DNA of 7,484 nt, taken from DATAFT01 sp035544635. GTDB lineage: Bacteria; Acidobacteriota; Thermoanaerobaculia; Multivoradales; Multivoraceae. Each line of letters starts with the position of its first letter. The first letter of the stretch is position 1. The position numbers and the translations under genes are program-made. Shown piece by piece: positions 1 to 7,408 of the stretch. The DNA lies in assembly GCA_035544635.1 (NCBI GenBank), contig DATKDQ010000328.1, positions 1 to 7,484 of the forward strand, in the 5' to 3' direction. A model generated the notes under the pieces. The model saw only the letters and a program-made list of their open reading frames with translations. It was not told where the DNA came from and ran no database searches.

Positions 1-756
1 GACACGGTGATCCTCCAGGTGGACGTGCACGACGGGCCCTACCTCGCCGCCTGGGACCTCGAGACCGGCGAGGAGCGCTGGCGCACGCCGCGCGACGGCG
101 TGGCACCTTCGTGGGCGACGCCCGCGCTGTGGCCGACGCCCGGCGGCGTCGAGGTGGTCGCGAACGCCTCGATCATCCGCGGCGACGACGCGCGCGACGG
201 ACGCGAGCTGTGGAGCCTCTCCCCCAACTCCGAGCAGGTGGTGGCGACGCCGGTGGTCGACGGCGGCATCCTCTACGTCTCGTCGGGCTATCCGCCGGCG
301 AAGCCGATCTACGCGGTCAAGCCGGGGCTGCGCGGGCGAGTCGAGGTGACGCCCGGTGAACCCGACGACCGCCTGGTGTGGAGCGACCCGCGCGGCGGCG
401 CCTACATGCCCACGCCGCTGGTCTACCGGGGCCTCCTCTACATCGTCCACCACAACGGCCGGCTGGTCGCCTACGACGCGGCGACCGGCGAGGCGATCTA
501 CAAGGCGCGCTTCTCCAAGAGCGGCACCTTCACGTCGTCTCCGATCGCCGCGAACGGGAAGATCTACACCGGCACCGAGGAAGGCCTCCTCTACGTCTTC
601 GCCGCCGGCCCCGAGTACCGTGAGCTCGTCGTCAACGACATGGGCGAGCCGGTGATGGCGACCCCCGCGATCGCGAACGGCGTCCTCTACGTGCGGACGC
701 CGTCGCGGTTGGTGGCGCTGGCGGCTACAGCGACCGCCCCAGCGCCGGCACGATGA
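1..756 (+). CDS. PQQ-like beta-propeller repeat protein, 3' part (5' end outside window)
   Basis: The reading frame is open from base 1, so the gene starts upstream; about 251 C-terminal residues are visible, ending at TGA 754-756. They contain repeated blades of the PQQ/pyrrolo-quinoline-quinone type: AAWDLETGEERW near the start, DARDGRELW, then VAYDAATGEAIYKARF, each followed by strands such as ATPVVDGGILYVSS, SSPIAANGKIYTGTEEG and ATPAIANGVLYV. This spacing is typical of eight-bladed or BamB-like propellers, which are usually exported and act as scaffolds or, with bound PQQ, as dehydrogenases. I see no calcium or PQQ catalytic signature and no cytochrome CXXCH motif in the visible part, so a structural or assembly role is as likely as an enzymatic one. 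The signal peptide, if any, lies outside the window. The C-terminus ends in a low-complexity Ala/Thr/Pro tail that overlaps the convergent DAHP-synthase-like gene by 32 bp. The fold is fairly sure; the function is unknown. Confidence 0.85.
   Translation, partial: DTVILQVDVHDGPYLAAWDLETGEERWRTPRDGVAPSWATPALWPTPGGVEVVANASIIRGDDARDGRELWSLSPNSEQVVATPVVDGGILYVSSGYPPAKPIYAVKPGLRGRVEVTPGEPDDRLVWSDPRGGAYMPTPLVYRGLLYIVHHNGRLVAYDAATGEAIYKARFSKSGTFTSSPIAANGKIYTGTEEGLLYVFAAGPEYRELVVNDMGEPVMATPAIANGVLYVRTPSRLVALAATATAPAPAR
714..746. terminator. GC-rich inverted repeat at the convergent gene ends, possible bidirectional terminator
   Basis: GGCGCTGG (714-721) is perfectly complementary to CCAGCGCC (739-746). 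The stem can extend by CGG (722-724) pairing with CCG (734-736), leaving a two-base bulge and a nine-base loop. The loop begins with the TAG stop of the minus-strand gene (725-727), and the plus-strand stop follows at 754-756. The position between two convergent genes suits a shared transcription stop. Neither side has a T-tract, so it is not a canonical intrinsic terminator, and stems of this length do arise by chance in such GC-rich DNA. Confidence 0.3.
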
Positions 757-1741
757 TGCGGAGCTGGTCCATGAGCTGCTGGAACTCCTCCGGATACAGC
801 GTCTGCGCGGCGTCGGAGCGCGCCTCGTCGGCGTCGCAGTGGACCTCGATCAGAAGGCCGTCGGCGCCGGCGGCGACTGCGGCGCGCGCCATCGGCGCGA
901 TCTTGTCGCGCAACCCGGTGCCGTAGCTGGGATCCGCGATCACCGGCAGGTGGCTGCGCTCGTGGACGACGGCGATCGCCGCCAAGTCCATGGTGTAGCG
1001 GGTGGCGGTCTCGAAGGTGCGGATGCCGCGCTCGCACAGGATGATGCGGTCGTTGCCGGCGACCGCGACGTACTCGGCGGCGAGCAGCCAGTCCTCGATG
1101 GTGGCGCCGATGTTCCGCTTGAGGATCACGGGCTTGCCGGCGGCGCCGACCTCGCGCAGGAGGCCGTGGTTCTGCATGTGGCGGCCGCCCACCAGGAGCA
1201 GGTCGGCATACCCGGCCACGGTGTCGATGTGATCGGGCGCCATCACCTCGCTCGCGACCAGAAGACGGTACTCGCGCGCCGCGGCGCGCAGCCACTGGAG
1301 GCCCTGCTCGCCGAGACCCGGAAACGCGTAGGGACGCGAGCGCGGCGTGAACGCCGACGCCCGCAGCACCTTGGCCCCGGCGCGCGCGACGTCGCGTGCG
1401 GTGCGATGGATCTGCTCCTCGGACTCGACCTGCCCGGGGCCGGCCATGACGACGACCTCCTCGCCACCGATCACGACGTCGCGGCCGAGCTCGATCCGGC
1501 TCCCCTCCGGGCGGAAACGGCGCGACACCAGCTTGTACGGCGTCGAGACGCGCAGCACCCGCTCGACGCCCGGCAGGACCTCGAAGTCGGCGAGGTCCAT
1601 CTCGGCGGTGACGCCGATCGCGCCGAGCAGGGTGCGCTCGGCGCCGGTCGATCGATGGACGTCGCAGCCGGCGGAGACCAGCCGCGCGATGACGCGCTCG
1701 ATCAGCCCGTCCTCGACGCCCGGGCGCATCACCACGATCAC
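725..1741 (-). CDS. aroF: Type I-beta DAHP synthase homologue (AroF/AroG-like) with ferredoxin-like domain and altered active site
   Basis: The product is 338 residues from GTG 1739-1741. GGAGG lies 7 nt upstream, and the length and start (VIVVMRPG) match the T. maritima enzyme. Residues 1 to about 66 form the ferredoxin-like regulatory domain that binds aromatic amino acids in that family; the rest is a TIM barrel. Family residues kept include PYKLVSR, Arg127 (KVLR), the LKR strand, CERGIRTFE, Glu299 (EVH) and Asp310 (SD). The canonical enzyme condenses PEP and erythrose 4-phosphate at a metal held by Cys, His, Glu and Asp. Here AGPCSVE reads AGPGQVES (Gly103) and DPSH reads DPSY (Tyr273), so two of four ligands are missing. 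KPRTS reads TPRSR (132-136), and the IGARN loop reads VGGRH. Family membership is certain, but ordinary DAHP synthase activity is doubtful. It is the last gene of the trp operon, 64 nt after the chorismate mutase, which suggests a shared or regulatory role. Confidence 0.88.
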   Translation of the reverse strand: MIVVMRPGVEDGLIERVIARLVSAGCDVHRSTGAERTLLGAIGVTAEMDLADFEVLPGVERVLRVSTPYKLVSRRFRPEGSRIELGRDVVIGGEEVVVMAGPGQVESEEQIHRTARDVARAGAKVLRASAFTPRSRPYAFPGLGEQGLQWLRAAAREYRLLVASEVMAPDHIDTVAGYADLLLVGGRHMQNHGLLREVGAAGKPVILKRNIGATIEDWLLAAEYVAVAGNDRIILCERGIRTFETATRYTMDLAAIAVVHERSHLPVIADPSYGTGLRDKIAPMARAAVAAGADGLLIEVHCDADEARSDAAQTLYPEEFQQLMDQLRIIVPALGRSL

Positions 1742-1748
1742 GCGACGG

Positions 1749-1753
1749 CCTCC
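1749..1753 (-). promoter_or_regulatory. Shine-Dalgarno GGAGG of the DAHP-synthase-like gene
   Basis: The minus strand reads GGAGG with 7 nt to GTG 1739-1741. This fixes the start despite an open frame that continues far upstream into the chorismate mutase region. It lies in the only untranslated gap of the operon (1742-1805), where I see no AT-rich promoter element. Confidence 0.7.
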
Positions 1754-1805
1754 GTCCGGCCGGCCTGCCGCCAGCCGCCCTCGATCGCGCCGTCCTCCCG
1801 GCCCT

Positions 1806-2186
1806 TCACCCGCCGCTCCCCCGCGACTCCTTCGCGCTCCCTGGCGCCGGCGCGCCGCCCCCGTCCTCATCCTCGCCGCCGATGCGCTCGAGCCGCCGCG
1901 ATTCGTCGATGATGCGCTCGAACAGGCGCTGCACTGCCGACTGCCCCAGCGGACCGCGGTTCTGCTCCTGCACCCGGGAGAGCACCTCCTTCTCGCGGTC
2001 GGGCTGGTAGATCGGGAGGTCGGCCTCCTTCTTGACCTCCCCGATCTCGAGCGCCCAGCGGGCACGCTGATTGAGCAGCTTGACCAGCACGCCGTCGACC
2101 TGATCGATGTTGTCGCGCAGGCGCTTGAGCGCGCGCTCGACCGCTCGGGCGTCGGGCGCGCGTGCTCCCGCCGAAGCGCTCTTCAC
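1806..2186 (-). CDS. aroQ: Chorismate mutase, AroQ class, monofunctional
   Basis: This 126-residue, mostly helical protein would convert chorismate to prephenate, the first step toward Phe and Tyr. It aligns without gaps to the E. coli PheA mutase domain. The catalytic residues are Arg24 (LRDNID; E. coli Arg11), Arg41 (NQR; Arg28), Lys52 (GEVKK; Lys39), Arg64-Glu65 (DREKEV; Arg51-Glu52) and Ser97 (Ser84). Glu101 replaces Gln88, and Gln stands at the Asp48 position. A short leader (1 to about 18) and a Gly/Ala/Ser-rich acidic tail after about residue 104 flank the domain; there is no signal peptide, so it is cytoplasmic. GTG 2184-2186 is chosen because it overlaps the trpA stop as GTGA and sits 4 nt from GGAGG (2191-2195); the adjacent GTG at 2187-2189 is the alternative. 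It is translationally coupled to trpA. A chorismate mutase in a trp operon competes with TrpEG for substrate, so a link to the following DAHP-synthase-like protein is likely. Confidence 0.9.
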   Translation of the reverse strand: MKSASAGARAPDARAVERALKRLRDNIDQVDGVLVKLLNQRARWALEIGEVKKEADLPIYQPDREKEVLSRVQEQNRGPLGQSAVQRLFERIIDESRRLERIGGEDEDGGGAPAPGSAKESRGSGG

Positions 2187-3040
2187 CACGCCTCCATCGC
2201 CTCGAGCGCGCCGGGTCGCACCGCGCTCGCGAGCTCGCGCACGCGGACCTCGAGCAGCGCCGGCAGCCCGGGGTCGCCGCCGTGCTCCTCGATCACGCGC
2301 ACCAGCGCCGAGCCCACGATGACTCCGTCCGCGACGCCGCCCACGGCGGCCGCCTGCTCCGGCGTCGAGATGCCGAAGCCGACCGCGATCGGCAGCTTGA
2401 CGCGGCGCCGCAGCCGGCGCAGCTCGCCCAAAAGCTCGGGCGGCAGGGTGGCCTTCTCCCCGGTGACCGCGGTGCGCGACGCGTAGTACACGAACCCGCG
2501 CGACGCGCGCACGACGCTCTTGATGCGGTCCTCGGTCGAGGTCGGCGCCAGGAGGAAGATGGGATCGATCCCGTTCGCGGTCAGGACGGGCGCCACCTCC
2601 TCCTCGGCCTCCTCGGGCGGCAGGTCGACGCAGAGCACGCCGTCGACGCCGGACGCCGCCGCCTGCTCCGCGAAGCGCGCGATCCCGCGGCGGTGGATCA
2701 GGTTGAAGTAGGTGAAGAGCACGATCGGCACGTCGATCCGATCACGCGACTCGGCCACCAGCTGCAGGATCCCCGAGAGCGTGGTTCCGGCCCGAAGCGC
2801 ACGGGTCGCAGCGCGCTGGTTGATCGGCCCGTCGGCGATCGGATCGCTGAAGGGAACGCCGAGCTCGATCAGGTCGGCGCCACCGGCGGCGAGAGCGCCC
2901 AGGAGATCGGGCATCTCGCGGAGCGAGGGGTCGCCGGCCATGACGAACGGGATGAACGCGGCGCGGCCCTCGCGCCTCGAGCGCGCGAAGGTGGCGCTGA
3001 TGCGGTCGGTGGTCCGCCGCGGCCACAAACGCGGTTTCAC
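2183..3040 (-). CDS. trpA: Tryptophan synthase alpha chain
   Basis: This is a TIM-barrel subunit of 285 residues that cleaves indole-3-glycerol phosphate to indole and glyceraldehyde 3-phosphate and passes indole through the tunnel to TrpB. The catalytic pair is Glu59 (LIELGVPFSDP) and Asp70 (IADGP), equivalent to Salmonella Glu49 and Asp60. Further family motifs are FIPFVMAGDP, LAPTSTEDRI, GFVYYASRTAVTG and the phosphate-binding AVGFGIS, then GVIVGSALV. The start is GTG 3038-3040, which overlaps the trpB stop as GTGA and has GGGGAG (3046-3051) 5 nt upstream. An open frame runs about 31 codons further upstream but has no homologous sequence. A small oddity is ADGPINQ where most members have ADGP(V/T)IQ. 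The stop overlaps the chorismate mutase start. Confidence 0.96.
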   Translation of the reverse strand: MKPRLWPRRTTDRISATFARSRREGRAAFIPFVMAGDPSLREMPDLLGALAAGGADLIELGVPFSDPIADGPINQRAATRALRAGTTLSGILQLVAESRDRIDVPIVLFTYFNLIHRRGIARFAEQAAASGVDGVLCVDLPPEEAEEEVAPVLTANGIDPIFLLAPTSTEDRIKSVVRASRGFVYYASRTAVTGEKATLPPELLGELRRLRRRVKLPIAVGFGISTPEQAAAVGGVADGVIVGSALVRVIEEHGGDPGLPALLEVRVRELASAVRPGALEAMEAW

Positions 3041-4317
3041 GGCCTCTCCCCTTTCGCGGAGCGAGCCGACGCTGCCGCCGGATGCACGGCGACCTTCCGC
3101 CGCGGCGCGAGCTCGGTGTGCTCGGCGTCCCACTCGAGCACCGACTCGACGTCCTTGTCGCCGCGGCCGGACAGATTGACCAGCACGATACGTTCCTTCC
3201 CCAGATGCGGCGCGCGCTTCATCGCCTCGGCGAGCGCGTGCGCGCTCTCCAGCGCGGGAAGGATACCCTCGGTCTCGGCGAAGCGGTGGAACGCCTCGAT
3301 CGCCTCGGCGTCCGAGGCGCGCGTGTACTCGATGCGCCCCTGGTCGTGGAGCCAGACATGCTCGGGGCCGACCGCGGGGTAGTCGAGGCCGGCCGACACC
3401 GAGTGCGTCCCCGCCACCTGGCCCTCCTGGTCCTGGAGCACCAGGGTGCGCGTGCCGTGCAGCACGCCCAGGCTGCCGCCGTCGAAGCGCGCCGCGTGCT
3501 GGCCGAGGCGCCGCCCGGAGCCGCCGGCCTCCACCCCGATGAGGCGCACCTTCTTGCGCTCGAGGAACGCCCAGAACAGACCGATCGAGTTCGAGCCGCC
3601 GCCGACGCAGGCGATCGCGAGATCGGGATCGGGGCGCCCGATGCGCTTCTTGAGCTGCGCGCGCGCCTCCTCGCCGATCACCTTGTGGAAGTCGCGGATC
3701 ATGCGCGGGTAGGGATCGGGGCCGAGCACAGACCCGAGGATGTAGTGCGTGGTGCGCACCGTCGTGACCCAGTCGCGCATCGCCTCGTTGATCGCGTCCT
3801 TCAAGGTCTTGGAGCCGGCGTCGACCGGCACCACCTCGGCGCCGAGGAGCCGCATGCGATCGACGTTGAGGCGCTGGCGCCGCATGTCCTCGACGCCCAT
3901 GTACACGGTGCAGTCGAGGCCGAGGAGCGCGGCGGCGGCCGCCGTGGCGACGCCGTGCTGCCCGGCGCCGGTCTCGGCGATGACCCGCGTCTTGCCCATC
4001 TCCCGAGCCAGCAGCGCCTGGCCGATGGTGTTGTTGATCTTGTGCGCGCCGGTGTGCAGCAGGTCCTCGCGCTTGACCCAGATCTGCGCGCCGCCGAGCC
4101 CCGCCGAGAGTCTCTCGGCCAGGTAGAGCGGCGACGGCCTGCCGACGTAGTGCTCGAGCAGATCGGCGAGCCGGCGCTGGAAGCGCTTGCTGCGCCGCGC
4201 CCGGTCGTAGGCGCGCTGGAGCTCGTCGAGCGGCGACATCAGGAGCTCGGGGACGAAGCGCCCGCCGTACTGGCCGAAGCGGCCGAAGCGATCAGGTTGC
4301 GCGGGCGTCCTGGGCAT
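3037..4317 (-). CDS. trpB: Tryptophan synthase beta chain
   Basis: This PLP enzyme (426 residues) joins indole and serine to make tryptophan in an alpha2-beta2 complex with TrpA. It has the TrpB1-type N-terminus FGQYGGRFVPELL. Lys93 in REDLLHTGAHKINN is the PLP Schiff-base lysine (Salmonella Lys87), and Glu115 in AETGAGQHGVA corresponds to Salmonella Glu109. GGGSNSIG is the PLP phosphate loop, THSVSAGLDYP follows, and NLSGRGDKD carries the C-terminal PLP-contacting serine. The start is ATG 4315-4317, with GAGGAG 7 nt upstream inside trpF; this gives the normal N-terminus and a 26 bp overlap with trpF. The protein is about 30 residues longer than most homologues because of a charged, Ala-rich C-terminal tail after VESVLEW. 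An open frame continuing upstream through trpF is a GC-bias artefact. Confidence 0.97.
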   Translation of the reverse strand: MPRTPAQPDRFGRFGQYGGRFVPELLMSPLDELQRAYDRARRSKRFQRRLADLLEHYVGRPSPLYLAERLSAGLGGAQIWVKREDLLHTGAHKINNTIGQALLAREMGKTRVIAETGAGQHGVATAAAAALLGLDCTVYMGVEDMRRQRLNVDRMRLLGAEVVPVDAGSKTLKDAINEAMRDWVTTVRTTHYILGSVLGPDPYPRMIRDFHKVIGEEARAQLKKRIGRPDPDLAIACVGGGSNSIGLFWAFLERKKVRLIGVEAGGSGRRLGQHAARFDGGSLGVLHGTRTLVLQDQEGQVAGTHSVSAGLDYPAVGPEHVWLHDQGRIEYTRASDAEAIEAFHRFAETEGILPALESAHALAEAMKRAPHLGKERIVLVNLSGRGDKDVESVLEWDAEHTELAPRRKVAVHPAAASARSAKGERP

Positions 4318-4957
4318 ACGCGATCTCCTCGAAGAGTCGTTCCATGAGAGCCGGATCCTTGCGGCCCGGCGCGGCCTCGACGCCCGAGCCGACGTCGATC
4401 CCCCAGGGCGAGAGCCGCGCCAGGAGATCCTGGACGTTGTCGGGGCGGATGCCGCCGGCGACGAACACCGGACGATCTCCGGGAAGGCTGCCGGCCCGCT
4501 CCCACGCCCAGGGCGCGCCGGTGCCGCCGTAGCCGCCCGCTTCCCGCGCGCCCCCAGGCCCGGCCCGGCCCGCGCTGTCGAAGAGGAAGCCCCAGGCGGC
4601 GGGGTAGGCGGCGAGCTCCTGGTGCGGCAGCGGCCCGGCCACGCGGAACACCTTGATCGCGCGGGCACCGAAGGGCTCGACCTCGCCCGGGCCCTCGTCG
4701 CCGTGGAACTGGAGCAGATCGAGACCGACCCGGCGTGCGATCAGCTCGACCTGCGGTGGCGGGTGATTGACGAACACTCCGACCACGCGCGCCCGATCTC
4801 CGATCCGGCGGCGCAGCCGGACGGCGTCCGCGACCTCGATCGAGCGCGGGCTTGCGGCGTAGAAGTTGAGGCCCAGGAACTCGGCGCCGAGCCGCAGCGC
4901 GGCCTCGGCGTCCTCGAGCCGCAGCAGGCCGCAGATCTTCACGCGCGGGCGCGTCAT
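4292..4957 (-). CDS. trpF: Phosphoribosylanthranilate isomerase
   Basis: This 221-residue TIM barrel carries out the Amadori rearrangement of phosphoribosylanthranilate to CdRP, the TrpC substrate. The general base is Cys9 (VKICGL) and the general acid is Asp127 (FLFDSAG). Other family motifs are GLNFY..SPRSI, VGVFVN, LLQFHGDE, GGTGAPWAW (144-152), VFVAGGI and the phosphate site GIDVGSGVE followed by PGRKDP. ATG 4955-4957 overlaps the trpC stop (ATGA). The catalytic loop between Asp127 and GGTG is about nine residues longer than usual and rich in Gly/Ala. The trpB ribosome-binding site lies inside the 3' end of this gene. Confidence 0.95.
   Translation of the reverse strand: MTRPRVKICGLLRLEDAEAALRLGAEFLGLNFYAASPRSIEVADAVRLRRRIGDRARVVGVFVNHPPPQVELIARRVGLDLLQFHGDEGPGEVEPFGARAIKVFRVAGPLPHQELAAYPAAWGFLFDSAGRAGPGGAREAGGYGGTGAPWAWERAGSLPGDRPVFVAGGIRPDNVQDLLARLSPWGIDVGSGVEAAPGRKDPALMERLFEEIAYAQDARAT
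4325..4330 (-). promoter_or_regulatory. Shine-Dalgarno GAGGAG of trpB, inside trpF
   Basis: GAGGAG on the minus strand is followed by 7 nt and ATG 4315-4317. It decides the trpB start against a frame that stays open for more than 100 codons upstream, and suggests trpB is initiated strongly on its own despite overlapping trpF. Confidence 0.75.
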
Positions 4958-5753
4958 GATCGCCCCAGCAGCTCACGCAGCTTCATTCCAGGGTCGCGGT
5001 TGGTGACCAGGGATTCGCCGATCAGAAAGGCGTCGAAGCCGGCCTGGCGCAGCCGTCCGATGTCGGCCGCCGTGCGCAGGCCGCTCTCGGCGACCTTGAG
5101 CGCGCCCGCCGGCAGACGGCGCTGGAGCGAGATCGAGTGCGACAGGTTCACGACGAAGGTGCGCAGATCGCGGTTGTTGACGCCGACCAGCTCCCACTCC
5201 GCACCCTCGAGCTTGTCGACGTCGGCGAGATCGTGGGTCTCGACCAGCGGCGCGAGACCCAGACGTCGGGCCGCATCCGCGAAGCGCAACAGCGTCTCCG
5301 GCTGGTACAGCGAAGCGATCAGGAGGACGGCGTCGGCGCCCGCCGCCTTCGCCTCCTCGAGCTGCCGCGTCGAGACCACGAAGTCCTTCGCGATCGTGGG
5401 CAGGCCCGACGCGGCGCGGCAGCGCGCCAGTAGGTCGTAGCTCCCGAAGAAGGAGTCGGGCTCGACCACCACCGAGAGCGCCGCCGCTCCGTTCTCGGCG
5501 TAGAGACGGGCGTGCCGCTCCGGATCGAAGCTCCCCTCGATCGACCCCAGCCGCGGCGAACCGAGCTTCACCTCGGCCAGGATCGCGCGACCCTTCTGCG
5601 CCGCGATCGCCGCCAGAAACGAGTTGGTGGAGGCGTCCAGCGGGGCGGCGCCGGTGGGCGCGCCCGGCAGGTCGACCTCGCCCGGCGCCACGCCGTAGCA
5701 GTCCCGCCGCCGGGCGATGATGCGCAGCAGGATGTCCGGCGGCGCGACTGCCG

Positions 5754-5757
<4 letters not shown>
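4954..5757 (-). CDS. trpC: Indole-3-glycerol phosphate synthase
   Basis: This 267-residue TIM barrel cyclises and decarboxylates CdRP to indole-3-glycerol phosphate, the TrpA substrate. Compared with the Sulfolobus enzyme, the catalytic set is Glu62 and Lys64 (AEVKLGSP), Lys124 (AKDF), Glu173 (LVETHD), Asn194 (VGVNNRDL) and Glu224-Ser225 (AESGL). GADAVLLIASL and GFDAFLIGESLV mark late barrel strands and the phosphate site. ATG 5755-5757 is preferred over TTG 5761-5763 because it overlaps the trpD stop as ATGA and has GAGGG 7 nt upstream. Several motifs are off-consensus: SPR for SPS after the first lysine, IAKDF for the usual LRKDF, and SVVVEPDSFFGS for SVLTE..FFGGS. All key residues are present, so it should be active. 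It ends in an ATGA overlap with trpF; there is no TrpC-TrpF fusion. Confidence 0.95.

Positions 5758-7404
<1,647 letters not shown>

Positions 7405-7408
<4 letters not shown>

Noticed and set aside
1742..1805. Internal promoter or riboswitch in the spacer before the DAHP-synthase-like gene
   Set aside because: The spacer is very GC-rich with no -10/-35-like element, and I found no strong stem other than short palindromes expected by chance, such as GGCCGGCC.
839..1912. Long plus-strand open frame (357 codons) opposite the DAHP-synthase-like and chorismate mutase genes
   Set aside because: The composition is a GC-rich antisense shadow (many Arg, Ala, His, Asp), there is no recognisable domain, and it lies entirely opposite conserved genes.
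1742..2065. Possible N-terminal extension of the DAHP-synthase-like protein, because the frame stays open upstream
   Set aside because: The extension is Arg/Ser-rich out-of-frame reading of the chorismate mutase. GTG 1739-1741 has an ideal ribosome-binding site and gives the family length and N-terminus.
725..2186. Frameshifted mutase-DAHP synthase fusion (B. subtilis type)
   Set aside because: The mutase has its own TGA, a 64-nt spacer follows, and the downstream gene has its own ribosome-binding site and a ferredoxin-like domain where the fused form would carry the mutase. Two separate genes explain the data better.
2162..4347. Plus-strand open frames of about 400 codons opposite trpA and trpB
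   Set aside because: They are antisense to residues conserved in TrpA and TrpB and show no homology or ribosome-binding site. Long antisense frames are expected at this G+C content.
4318..4668. Possible TrpB N-terminal extension of 117 codons
   Set aside because: It is an alternative frame of trpF with no family similarity. ATG 4315-4317 with GAGGAG gives the normal TrpB N-terminus.
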